From Henricia sp. BOLD:AAB3569 (Eukaryota > Echinodermata > Asteroidea > Spinulosida > Echinasteridae), in NCBI GenBank assembly GCA_037783545.1, contig JBBELK010001008.1, positions 1-64,000 of the forward strand: DNA of 64,000 nucleotides, given 5' to 3'. The notes below the pieces were generated by a model. It worked only from the letters and a program-made list of their open reading frames with translations. It did not search any database and had not been told where the DNA came from. The first letter of the stretch is position 1, and the number at the start of each line of letters is the position of its first letter. Shown here piece by piece: positions 10,615 through 23,800 of this stretch. Position numbers and translations under genes: made by a program.

Positions 10615-13139
10615 GTCATTTCCCAGCGAAAATCTGTCAATTTTGCATGACAAGTGCGGAATATATACAGTTTGGAGCATGCAAAATTTGAAGTTGGTTG
10701 GAAAATTCCTTGATTTCCAAATTTGCCGGCATTTGGGACACACTTTGACCTAATTCCCGTCACAATCTGGGGTGAGTCAACGGCCGTACAAATGTACACC
10801 AGCGCGGCGCAGGGTGTCCCAACAGCCACGGTTAGGGGAATAACCACGCTAGCCGAGCTCCGTTTTCCCTAAACTCTGAAATTTCTCCGTCATTTCCCAG
10901 CGAAAATCTGTCAATTTTGCATGACAAGTGCGGAATATATACAGTTTGGAGCATGCAAAATTTGAAGTTGGTTGGAAAATTCCTTGATTTCCAAATTTGC
11001 CGGCATTTGGGACACACTTTGACCTAATTCCCGTCACAATCTGGGGTGAGTCAACGGCCGTACAAATGTACACCAGCGCGGCGCAGGGTGTCCCAACAGC
11101 CACGGTTAGGGGAATAACCACGTAGCCGAGCTCCGTTTTCCCTAAACTCTGAAATTTCTCCGTCATTTCCCAGCGAAAATCTGTCAATTTTGCATGACAA
11201 GTGCGGAATATATACAGTTTGGAGCATGCAAAATTTGAAGTTGGTTGGAAAATTCCTTGATTTCCAAATTTGCCGGCATTTGGGACACACTTTGACCTAA
11301 TTCCCGTCACAATCTGGGGTGAGTCAACGGCCGTACAAATGTACACCAGCGCGGCGCAGGGTGTCCCAACAGCCACGGTTAGGGGAATAACCACGTAGCC
11401 GAGCTCCGTTTTCCCTAAACTCTGAAATTTCTCCGTCATTTCCCAGCGAAAATCTGTCAATTTTGCATGACAAGTGCGGAATATATACAGTTTGGAGCAT
11501 GCAAAATTTGAAGTTGTTTGCAAAATTCCTTGATTTCCAAATTTGCCGGCATTTGGGACACACTTTGACCTAATTCCCGTCACAATCTGGGGTGAGTCAA
11601 CGGCCGTACAAATGTACACCAGCGCAGCGCAGGGTGTCCCAACAGCCACGGTTAGGGGAATAACCACGTAGCCGAGCTCCGTTTTCCCTAAACTCTGAAA
11701 TTTCTCCGTCATTTCCCAGCGAAAATCTGTCAATTTTGCATGACAAGTGCGGAATATATACAGTTTGGAGCATGCAAAATTTGAAGTTGGTTGGAAAATT
11801 CCTTGATTTCCAAATTTGCCGGCATTTGGGACACACTTTGACCTAATTCCCGTCACAATCTGGGGTGAGTCAACGGCCGTACAAATGTACACCAGCGCAG
11901 CGCAGGGTGTCCCAACAGCCACGGTTAGGGGAATAACCACGTAGCCGAGCTCCGTTTTCCCTAAACTCTGAAATTTCTCCGTCATTTCCCAGCGAAAATC
12001 TGTCAATTTTGCATGACAAGTGCGGAATATATACAGTTTGGAGCATGCAAATTTGAAGTTGGTTGGAAAATTCCTTGATTTCCAAATTTGCCGGCATTTG
12101 GGACACACTTTGACCTAATTCCCGTCACAATCTGGGGTGAGTCAACGGCCGTACAAATGTACACCAGCGCAGCGCAGGGTGTCCCAACAGCCACGGTTAG
12201 GGGAATAACCACGTAGCCGAGCTCCGTTTTCCCTAAACTCTGAAATTTCTCCGTCATTTCCCAGCGAAAATCTGTCAATTTTGCATGACAAGTGCGGAAT
12301 ATATACAGTTTGGAGCATGCAAAATTTGAAGTTGGTTGGAAAATTCCTTGATTTCCAAATTTGCCGGCATTTGGGACACACTTGACCTAATTCCCGTCAC
12401 AATCTGGGGTGAGTCAACGGCCGTACAATAGTACACCAGCGCAGCGCAGGGTGTCCCAACAGCCACGGTTAGGGGAATAACCACGTAGCCGAGCTCCGTT
12501 TTCCCTAAACTCTGAAATTTCTCCGTCATTTCCCAGCGAAAATCTGTCAATTTTGCATGACAAGTGCGGAATATATACAGTTTGGAGCATGCAAAATTTG
12601 AAGTTGGTTGGAAAATTCCTTGATTTCCAAATTTGCCGGCATTTGGGACACACTTTGACCTAATTCCCGTCACAATCTGGGTGAGTCAACGGCCGTACAA
12701 ATGTACACCAGCGCAGCGCAGGGTGTCCCAACAGCCACGGTTAGGGGAATAACCACGTAGCCGAGCTCCGTTTTCCCTAAACTCTGAAATTTGTCCGTCA
12801 TTTCCCAGCGAAAATCTGTCAATTTTGCATGACAAGTGCGGAATATATACAGTTTGGAGCATTCAAAATTGAAGTTGGTTGGAAAATTCCTTGATTTCCA
12901 AATTTGCCGGCATTTGGGACACACTTTGACCTAATTCCCGTCACAATCTGGGGTGAGTCAACGGCCGTACAAATGTACACCAGCGCAGCGCAGGGTGTCC
13001 CAACAGCCACGGTTAGGGGAATAACCACGTAGCCGAGCTCCGTTTCCCTAAATTCTGAAATTTCTCCGTCATTTCCCAGCGAAAATCTGTCAATTTTGCA
13101 TGACAAGTGCGGAATATATACAGTTTGGAGCATTCAAAA

Positions 13140-13420
13140 TTTGAAGTTGGTTGGAAAATTCCTTGATTTCCAAATTTGCCGGCATTTGGGACACACTTTG
13201 ACCTAATTCCCGTCACAATCTGGGGTGAGTCAACGGGCGTACAAATGTACACCAGCGCGCGCAGGGTGTCCCAACAGCCACAATTAGGGGGAATAACCAC
13301 GCAGTCGAGCTCCGTTTCCCTAAACTCTGAAATTTCTCCGTCATTTCCCAGCGAAAATCTGTCAATTTTGCATGACAAGTGCGGAATATATACAGTTTGG
13401 AGCATGCAAAATTTGAAGTT
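13140..13420 (+). repeat. Divergent monomer with B3-like features inside zone B2
   Basis: This unit carries CAACGGGCGTAC, GCGCGCAGG, CACAATTAGGGGG, ACGCAGTCGAG and CGTTTCCC. CACAATTAGG, ACGCAGTCG and CGTTTCCC together are found elsewhere only in the B2/B3 boundary unit near 31,280-31,320. ACGCAG is otherwise a zone B3 marker. It is either a relic of the lineage that founded B3 or a long-distance exchange product. Confidence 0.75.
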
Positions 13421-16400
13421 GTTGGAAAATTCCTTGATTTCCAAATTTGCCGGCATTTGGGACACACTTTGACCTAATTCCCGTCACAATCTGGGGTGAG
13501 TCAACGGCCGTACAAATGTACACCAGCGCAGCGCAGGGTGTCCCAACAGCCACGGTTAGGGGAATAACCACGTAGCCGAGCTCCGTTTTCCCCTAAACTC
13601 TGAAATTCTCCGTCATTTCCCAGCGAAAATCTGTCAATTTTGCATGACAAGTGCGGAATATATACAGTTTGGAGCATGCAAAATTTGAAGTTGGTTGGAA
13701 AATTCCTTGATTTCCAAATTTTCCGGCATTTGGGACACACTTTGACCTAATTCCCGTCACAATCTGGGGTGAGTCAACGGCCGTACAAATGTACACCAGC
13801 GCAGCGCAGGGTGTCCCAACAGCCACGGTTAGGGAATAACCACGTAGCCGAGCCCGGTTTTCCCTAAACTCTGAAATTTCTCGTCATTTCCCAGCGAAAA
13901 TCTGTCAACATTGCATGACAAGTGCGGAATATATACAGTTTGGAGCATGCAAAATTTGAAGTTGGTTGGAAAATTCCTTGATTTCCAAATTTGCCGGCAT
14001 TTGGGACACACTTTGACCTAATTCCCGTCACAATCTGGGGTGAGTCAACGGCCGTACAAATGTACACCAGCGCAGCGCAGGGTGTCCCAACAGCCACGGT
14101 TAGGGGAATAACCACGTAGCCGAGCTCCGTTTTCCCTAAACTCTGAAATTTCTCCGTCATTTCCCTGCGAAAATCTGTCAATTTTGCATGACAAGTGCGG
14201 AATATATACAGTTTGGAGCATGCAAAATTTGAAGTTGGTTGGAAAATTCCTTGATTTCCAAATTTGCCGGCATTTGGACACACTTTGACCTAATTCCCGT
14301 CACAATCTGGGGTGAGTCAACGGCCGTACAAATGTACACCAGCGCAGCGCAGGGTGTCCCAACAGCCACGGTTAGGGGAATAACCACGTAGCCGAGCTCC
14401 GTTTTCCCTAAACTCTGAAATTTCTCCGTCATTTCCCAGCGAAAATCTGTCAATTTTGCATGACAAGTGCGGAATATATACAGTTTGAGCATGCAAATTT
14501 GAAGTTGGTTGGAAAATTCCTTGATTTCCAAATTTTCCGGCATTTGGGACACACTTTGACCTAATTCCCGTCACAATCTGGGGTGAGTCAACGGCCGTAC
14601 AAATGTACACCAGCGCAGCGCAGGGTGTCCCAACAGCCACGGTTAGGGAAATAACCACGTAGCCGAGCTCCGTTTTCCCTAAACTCTGAAATTTCTCCGT
14701 CATTTCCCAGCGAAAATCTGTCAATTTTGCATGACAAGTGCGGAATATATACAGTTTGGAGCATGCAAAATTTGAAGTTGGTTGGAAAATTCCTTGATTT
14801 CCAAATTTGCCGGCATTTGGGACACACTTTGACCTAATTCCCGTCACAATCTGGGGTGAGTCAACGGCCGTACAAATGTACACCAGCGCAGCGCAGGGTG
14901 TCCCAACAGCCACGGTTAGGGGAATAACCACGTAGCCGAGCTCCGTTTTCCCTAAACTCTGAAATTTCTCCGTCATTTCCCAGCGAAAATCTGTCAATTT
15001 TGCATGACAAGTGCGGAATATATACAGTTTTGAGCATGCAAAATTTGAAGTTGGTTGGAAAATTCCTTGATTTCCAAATTTGCCGGCATTTGGGACACAC
15101 TTTGACCTAATTCCCGTCACAATCTGGGGTGAGTCAACGGCCGTACAAATGTACACCAGCGCAGCGCAGGGTGTCCCAACAGCCACGGTTAGGGGAATAA
15201 CCACGTAGCCGAGCTCCGTTTTCCCTAAACTCTGAAATTTCTCCGTCATTTCCCAGCGAAAATCTGTCAATTTTGCATGACAAGTGCGGAATATATACAG
15301 TTTTGAGCATGCAAAATTTGAAGTTGGTTGGAAAATTCCTTGATTTCCAAATTTGCCGGCATTTGGGACACACTTTGACCTAATTCCCGTCACAATCTGG
15401 GGTGAGTCAACGGCCGTACAAATGTACACCAGCGCAGCGCAGGGTGTCCCAACAGCCACGGTTAGGGGAATAACCACGTAGCCGAGCTCCGTTTTCCCTA
15501 AACTCTGAAATTTCTCCGTCATTTCCCAGCGAAAATCTGTCAATTTTGCATGACAAGTGCGGAATATATACAGTTTTGAGCATGCAAAATTTGAAGTTGG
15601 TTGGAAAATTCCTTGATTTCCAAATTTGCCGGCATTTGGGACACACTTTGACCTAATTCCCGTCACAATCTGGGGTGAGTCAACGGCCGTACAAATGTAC
15701 ACCAGCGCAGCGAGGGTGTCCCAACAGCCACGGTTAGGGAATAACCACGTAGCCGAGCTCCGTTTTCCCTAAACTCTGAAATTTCTCCGTCATTTCCCAG
15801 CGAAAATCTGTCAATTTTGCATGACAAGTGCGGAATATATACAGTTTGGAGCATGCAAAATTTGAAGTTGGTTGGAAAATTCCTTGATTTCCAAATTTGC
15901 CGGCATTTGGGACACACTTTGACCTAATTCCCGTCACAATCTGGGGTGAGTCAACGGCCGTACAAATGTACACCAGCGCAGCGCAGGGTTGTCCCAACAG
16001 CCACGGTTAGGGGAATAACCACGTAGCCGAGCTCCGTTTTCCCTAAACTCTGAAATTTCTCCGTCATTTCCCAGCGAAAATCTGTCAATTTTGCATGACA
16101 AGTGCGGAATATATACAGTTTTGAGCATGCAAAATTTGAAGTTGGTTGGAAAATTCCTTGATTTCCAAATTTGCCGGCATTTGGGACACACTTTGACCTA
16201 ATTCCCGTCACAATCTGGGTGAGTCAACGGCCGTACAAATGTACACCAGCGCAGCGCAGGGTGTCCCAACAGCCACGGTTAGGGAAATAACCACGTAGCC
16301 GAGCTCCGTTTTCCCTAAACTCTGAAATTTCTCCGTCATTTCCCAGCGAAAATCTGTCAATTTTGCATGACAAGTGCGGAATATATACAGTTTGGAGCAT

Positions 16401-18951
16401 GCAAAATTTGAAGTTGGTTGGAAAATTCCTTGATTTCCAAATTTGCCGGCATTTGGGACACACTTTGACCTAATTCCCGTCACAATCTGGGGTGAGTCAA
16501 CGGCCGTACAAATGTACACCAGCGCAGCGCAGGGTGTCCCAACAGCCACGGTTAGGGGAATAACCACGTAGCCGAGCTCCGTTTTCCCTAAACTCTGAAA
16601 TTTCTCCGTCATTTCCCAGCGAAATCTGTCAATTTTGCATGACAAGTGCGGAATATATACAGTTTGGAGCATGCAAAATTTGAAGTTGGTTGGAAAATTC
16701 CTTGATTTCCAAATTTGCCGGCATTTGGGACACACTTTGACCTAATTCCCGTCACAATCTGGGGTGAGTCAACGGCCGTACAAATGTACACCAGCGCAGC
16801 GCAGGGTGTCCCAACAGCCACGGTTAGGGGAATAACCACGTAGCCGAGCTCCGTTTTCCCTAAACTCTGAAATTTCTCCGTCATTTCCCAGCGAAAATCT
16901 GTCAATTTTGCATGACAAGTGCGGAATATATACAGTTTTGAGCATGCAAAATTTGAAGTTGGTTGGAAAATTCCTTGATTTCCAAATTTGCCGGCATTTG
17001 GGACACACTTTGACCTAATTCCCGTCACAATCTGGGGTGAGTCAACGGCCGTACAAATGTACACCAGCGCAGCGCAGGGTGTCCCAACAGCCACGGTTAG
17101 GGGAATAACCACGTAGCCGAGCTCCGTTTTCCCTAAACTCTGAAATTTCTCCGTCATTTCCCAGCGAAAATCTGTCAATTTTGCATGACAAGTGCGGAAT
17201 ATATACAGTTTGGAGCATGCAAAATTTGAAGTTGGTTGGAAAATTCCTTGATTTCCAAATTTGCCGGCATTTGGGACACACTTTGACCTAATTCCCGTCA
17301 CAATCTGGGGTGAGTCAACGGCCGTACAAATGTACACCAGCGCAGCGCAGGGTGTCCCAACAGCCACGGTTAGGGAAATAACCACGTAGCCGAGATCCGT
17401 TTTCCCTAAACTCTGAAATTTCTCCGTCATTTCCCAGCGAAAATCTGTAAATTTTACATGACAAGTGCGGAATATATACAGTTTGGAGCATGCAAAATTT
17501 GAAGTTGGTTGGAAAATTCTTTAATTTCCAAATTTGCCGGCATTTGGGACACACTTTGGCCTAATTCCCGTCACAATCTGGGGTGAGTCAACGGCCGTAC
17601 AAATGTACACCAGCGCAGCGCAGGGTGTCCCAACAGCCACGGTTAGGGGAATAACCACGTAGCCGAGCTCCGTTTTCCCTAAACTCTGAAATTTCTCCGT
17701 CATTTCCCAGCGAAAATCTGTCAATTTTGCATGACAAGTGCGGAATATATACAGTTTGGAGCATGCAAAATTTGAAGTTAGTTGGAAAATTCCTTGATTT
17801 CCAAATTTGCCGGCATTTGGGACACACTTTGACCTAATTCCCGTCACAATCTGGGGTGAGTCAACGGCCGTACAAATGTACACCAGCGCAGCGCAGGGTG
17901 TCCAACAGCCACGGTTAGGGAAATAACCACGTAGCCGAGCTCCGTTTTCCCTAAACTCTGAAATTTCTCCGTCATTTCCCAGCGAAAATCTGTCAATTTT
18001 GCATGACAAGTGCGGAATATATACAGTTTTGAGCATGCAAAATTTGAAGTTGGTTGGAAAATTCCTTGATTTCCAAATTTGCCGGCATTTGGGACACACT
18101 TTGACCTAATTCCCGTCACAATCTGGGGTGAGTCAACGGCCGTACAAATGTACACCAGCGCAGCGCAGGGTGTCCCAACAGCCACGGTTAGGGGAATAAC
18201 CACGTAGCCGAGCTCCGTTTTCCTAAACTCTGAAATTTCTCCGTCATTTCCCAGCGAAAATCTGTCAATTTTGCATGACAATGTGCGGAATATATACAGT
18301 TTGGAGCATGCAAAATTTGAAGTTGGTTGGAAAATTCCTTGATTTCCAAATTTGCCGGCATTTGGGACACACTTTGACCTAATTCCCGTCACAATCTGGG
18401 GTGAGTCAACGGCCGTACAAATGTACACCAGCGCAGCGCAGGGTGTCCCAACAGCCACGGTTAGGGAAATAACCACGTAGCCGAGATCCGTTTTCCCTAA
18501 ACTCTGAAATTTCTCCGTCATTTCCCAGCGAAAATCTGTCAATTTTACATGACAATGTGCGGAATATATACAGTTTGGAGCATGCAAAATTTGAAGTTGG
18601 TTGGAAAATTCTTTGATTTCCAAATTTGCCGGCATTTGGGACACACTTTGGCCTAATTCCCGTCACAATCTGGGTGAGTCAACGGCCGTACAAATGTACA
18701 CCAGCGCAGCGCAGGGTGTCCCAACAGCCACGGTTAGGGGAATAACCACGTAGCCGAGCTCCGTTTTCCCTAAACTCTGAAATTTCTCCGTCATTTCCCA
18801 GCGAAAATCTGTCAATTTTGCATGACAAGTGCGGAATATATACAGTTTGGAGCATGCAAAATTTGAAGTTGGTTGGAAAATTCCTTGATTTCCTAATTTG
18901 CCGGCATTTGGGACACACTTTGACCTAATTCCCGTCACAATCTGGGGTGAG

Positions 18952-20043
18952 TCAACGGCCGTACAATAGTACACCAGCGCAGCGCAGGGTGTCCCAACAA
19001 CCACGGTTAGGGGAATAACCACGTAGCCGAGCTCCGTTTTCCCTAAACTCTGAAATTTCTCCGTCATTTCCCAGCGAAAATCTGTCAATTTTGCATGACA
19101 AGTGCGGAATATATACAGTTTGGAGCATGCAAAATTTGAAGTTGGTTGGAAAATTCCTTGATTTCCAATTTTGCCGGCATTTGGGACACACTTTGACCTA
19201 ATTCCCGTCACAATCTGGGGTGAGTCAACGGCCGTACAAATGTACACCAGCGCAGCGCAGGGTGTCCCAACAGCCACGGTTAGGGAAATAACCACGTAGC
19301 CGAGATCCGTTTTCCCTAAACTCTGAAATTTCTCCGTCATTTCCCAGCGAAAATCTGTCAATTTTACATGACAAGTGCGGAATATATACAGTTTGGAGCA
19401 TGCAAAATTTGAAGTTGGTTGGAAAATTCTTTGATTTCCAAATTTGCCGGCATTTGGGACACACTTTGGCCTAATTCCCGTCACAATCTGGGGTGAGTCA
19501 ACGGCCGTACAAATGTACACCAGCGCAGCGCAGGGTGTCCCAACAACCACGGTTAGGGGAATAACCACGTAGCCGAGCTCCGTTTTCCCTAAACTCTGAA
19601 ATTTCTCCGTCATTTCCCAGCGAAAATCTGTCAATTTTGCATGACAAGTGCGGAATATATACAGTTTGGAGCATGCAAAATTTGAAGTTGGTTGGAAAAT
19701 TCCTTGATTTCCAATTTTGCCGGCATTTGGGACACACTTTGACCTAATTCCCGTCACAATCTGGGGTGAGTCAACGGCCGTACAAATGTACACCAGCGCA
19801 GCGCAGGGTGTCCCAACAGCCACGGTTAGGGAAATAACCACGTAGCCGAGATCCGTTTTCCCTAAACTCTGAAATTTCTCCGTCATTTCCCAGCGAAAAT
19901 CTGTCAATTTTACATGACAAGTGCGGAATATATACAGTTTGGAGCATGCAAAATTTGAAGTTGGTTGGAAAATTCTTTGATTTCCAAATTTGCCGGCATT
20001 TGGGACACACTTTGGCCTAATTCCCGTCACAATCTGGGGTGAG
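18952..20043 (+). repeat. Dimeric higher-order repeat (2 x 546 bp)
   Basis: Two consecutive dimers, 18952-19497 and 19498-20043. The first member of each has CCCAACAACCACGG and TTCCAATTTTGCC. The second has AGGGAAATAACC, GAGATCCG, TTTACATG, TTCTTTGATT and TGGCCTAATT. They differ at GTACAATAGTAC (first copy) against GTACAAATGTAC (second copy). Confidence 0.85.
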
Positions 20044-20862
20044 TCAACGGCCGTACAAATGTACACCAGCGCAGCGCAGGGTGTCCCCAACAGCCACGGT
20101 TAGGGGAATAACCACGTAGCCGAGCTCCGTTTTCCCTAAACTCTGAAATTTCTCCGTCATTTCCCAGCGAAAATCTGTCAATTTTGCATGACAAGTGCGG
20201 AATATATACAGTTTGGAGCATGCAAAATTTGAAGTTGGTTGGAAAATTCCTTGATTTCCAAATTTGCCGGCATTTGGGACACACTTTGACCTAATTCCCG
20301 TCACAATCTGGGGTGAGTCAACGGCCGTACAATAGTACACCAGCGCAGCGCAGGGTGTCCCAACAGCCACGGTTAGGGAATAACCACGTAGCCGAGCTCC
20401 GTTTTCCCTAAACTCTGAAATTTCTCCGTCATTTCCCAGCGAAAATCTGTCAATTTTGCATGACAAGTGCGGAATATATACAGTTTGGAGCATGCAAAAT
20501 TTGAAGTTGGTTGGAAAATTCCTTGATTTCCAAATTTGCCGGCATTTGGGACACACTTTGACCTAATTCCCGTCACAATCTGGGTTGAGTCAACGGCCGT
20601 ACAAATGTACACCAGCGCAGCGCAGGGTGTCCCAACAGCCACGGTTAGGGAAATAACCACGTAGCCGAGCTCCGTTTTCCCTAAACTCTGAAATTTCTCC
20701 GTCATTTCCCAGCGAAAATCTGTCAATTTTACATGACAAGTGCGGAATATATACAGTTTGGAGCATGCAAAATTTGAAGTTGGTTGGAAAATTCCTTGAT
20801 TTCCAAATTTGCCGGCATTTGGGACACACTTTGACCTAATTCCCGTCACAATCTGGGGTGAG

Positions 20863-23800
20863 TCAACGGCCGTACAATAGTACACCAGCGCAGCGCAGGG
20901 TGTCCCAACAGCCACGGTTAGGGGAATAACCACGTAGCCGAGCTCTGTTTTCCCTAAACTCTGAAATTTCTAGGTCATTTCCCAGCGAAAATCTGTCAAT
21001 TTTGCATGACAAGTGCGGAATATATACAGTTTGGAGCATGCAAAATTTGAAGTTGGTTGGAAAATTCCTTGATTTCCAAATTTGCCGGCATTTGGGACAC
21101 ACTTTGACCTAATTCCCGTCACAATCTGGGGTGAGTCAACGGCCGTACAATAGTACACCAGCGCAGCGCAGGGTGTCCCAACAGCCACGGTTAGGGGAAT
21201 AACCACGTAGCCGAGCTCCGTTTTCCCTAAACTCTGAAATTTCTCCGTCATTTCCCAGCGAAAATCTGTCAATTTTGCATGACAAGTGCGGAATATATAC
21301 AGTTTGGAGCATGCAAAATTTGAAGTTGGTTGGAAAATTCCTTGATTTCCAAATTTGCGGGCATTTGGGACACACTTTGACCTAATTCCCGTCACAATCT
21401 GGGGTGAGTCAACGGCCGTACAAATGTACACCAGCGCAGCGCAGGGTGTCCCAACAGCCACGGTTAGGGAAATAACCACGTAGCCGAGCTCCGTTTTCCC
21501 TAAACTCTGAAATTTCTCCGTCATTTCCCAGCGAAAATCTGTCAATTTTACATGACAAGTGCGGAATATATACAGTTTGGAGCATGCAAAATTTGAAGTT
21601 GGTTGGAAAATTCCTTGATTTCCAAATTTGCCGGCATTTGGGACACACTTTGACCTAATTCCCGTCACAATCTGGGTTGAGTCAACGGCCGTACAATAGT
21701 ACACCAGCGCAGCGCAGGGTGTCCCAACAGCCACGGTTAGGGGAATAACCACGTAGCCGAGCTCCGTTTTCCCTAAACTCTGAAATTTCTCCGTCATTTC
21801 CCAGCGAAAATCTGTCAATTTTACAAGACAAGTGCGGAATATATACAGTTTTGAGCATGCAAAATTTGAAGTTGGTTGGAAAATTCCTTGATTTCCAAAT
21901 TTGCCGGCATTTGGGACACACTTTGACCTAATTCCCGTCACAATCTGGGGTGAGTCAACGGCCGTACAATAGTACACCAGCGCAGCGCAGGGTGTCCCAA
22001 CAGCCACGGTTAGGGGAATAACCACGTAGCCGAGCTCCGTTTTCCCTAAACTCTGAAATTTCTCCGTCATTTCCCAGCTAAAATCTGTCAATTTTGCATG
22101 ACAAGTGCGGAATATATACAGTTTGGAGCATGCAAAATTTGAAGTTGGTTGGAAAATTCCTTGATTTCCAAATTTGCCGCCATTTGGGACACACTTTGAC
22201 CTAATTCCCGTCACAATCTGGGGTGAGTCAACGGCCGTACAAATGTACACCAGTGCAGCGCAGGGTGTCCCAACAGCCACGGTTAGGGGAATAACCACGT
22301 AGCCGAGCTCCGTTTTCCCTAAACTCTGAAATTTCTCCGTCATTTCCCAGCGAAAATCTGTCAATTTTGCATGACAAGTGCGGAATATATACAGTTTGGA
22401 GCATGCAAAATTTGAAGTTGGTTGGAAAATTCCTTGATTTCCAAATTTGCCGGCATTTGGGACACACTTTGACCTAATTCCCGTCACAATCTGGGGTGAG
22501 TCAACGGCCGTACAATAGTACACCAGCGCAGCGCAGGGTGTCCCAACAGCCACGGTTAGGGGAATAACCACGTAGCCGAGCTCCGTTTTCCCTAAACTCT
22601 GAAATTTCTCCGTCATTTCCCAGCGAAAATCTGTCAATTTTGCATGACAAGTGCGGAATATATACAGTTTGGAGCATGCAAAATTTGAAGTTGGTTGGAA
22701 AATTCCTTGATTTCCAAATTTGCCGGCATTTGGGACACACTTTGACCTAATTCCCGTCACAATCTGGGGTGAGTCAACGGCCGTACAAAAGTACACCAGC
22801 GCAGCGCAGGGTGTCCCAACAGCCACGGTTAGGGAAATAACCACGTAGCCGAGCTCCGTTTTCCCTAAACTCTGAAATTTCTCCGTCATTTCCAGCGAAA
22901 ATCTGTCAATTTTACATGACAAGTGCGGAATATATACAGTTTGGAGCATGCAAAATTTGAAGTTGGTTGGAAAATTCCTTGATTTCCAAATTTGCCGGCA
23001 TTTGGGACACACTTTGACCTAATTCCCGTCACAATCTGGGGTGAGTCAACGGCCGTACAATAGTACACCAGCGCAGCGCAGGGTGTCCCAACAGCCACGG
23101 TTAGGGGAATAACCACGTAGCCGAGCTCTGTTTTCCCTAAACTCTGAAATTTCTCCGTCATTTCCCAGCGAAAATCTGTCAATTTTGCATGACAAAGTGC
23201 GGAATATATACAGTTTGGAGCATGCAAAATTTGAAGTTGGTTGGAAAATTCCTTGATTTCCAAATTTGCGGGCATTTGGGACACACTTTGACCTAATTCC
23301 CGTCACAATCTGGGGTGAGTCAACGGCCGTACAAATGTACACCAGCGCAGCGCAGGGTGTCCCAACAGCCACGGTTAGGGAAATAACCACGTAGCCGAGC
23401 TCCGTTTTCCCTAAACTCTGAAATTTCTCCGTCATTTCCCAGCGAAAATCTGTCAATTTTACATGACAAGTGCGGAATATATACAGTTTGGAGCATGCAA
23501 AATTTGAAGTTGGTTGGAAAATTCCTTGATTTCCAAATTTGCCGGCATTTGGGACACACTTTGACCTAATTCCCGTCACAATCTGGGGTGAGTCAACGGC
23601 CGTACAAATGTACACCAGCGCAGCGCAGGGTGTCCCAACAGCCACGGTTAGGGGAATAACCACGTAGCCGAGCTCCGTTTTCCCTAAACTCTGAAATTTC
23701 TCCGTCATTTCCCAGCGAAAATCTGTCAATTTTGCATGACAAGTGCGGAATATATACAGGGAGCATGCAAAATTTGAAGTTGGTTGGAAAATTCCTTGAT

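Larger units (their letters stand above)
2740..11496 (+). repeat. Zone B1 of the satellite (GCGGCGCAGG / ACGTAGCC units)
   Basis: About 32 monomers, mostly carrying GCGGCGCAGG at the variable site and ACGTAGCC before CGAGCTCC. Scattered units have GCAGCGCAGG instead (near 3685, 5600, 7507), previewing zone B2. Small indels occur: an extra C near 4567, an extra G near 4708, a lost base near 8411, three added bases near 9363, one added base near 9434, a 14-bp duplication at 10587-10614 and an added base near 10849. The zone sums to about 21 bp more than 32 x 273. Confidence 0.85.
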
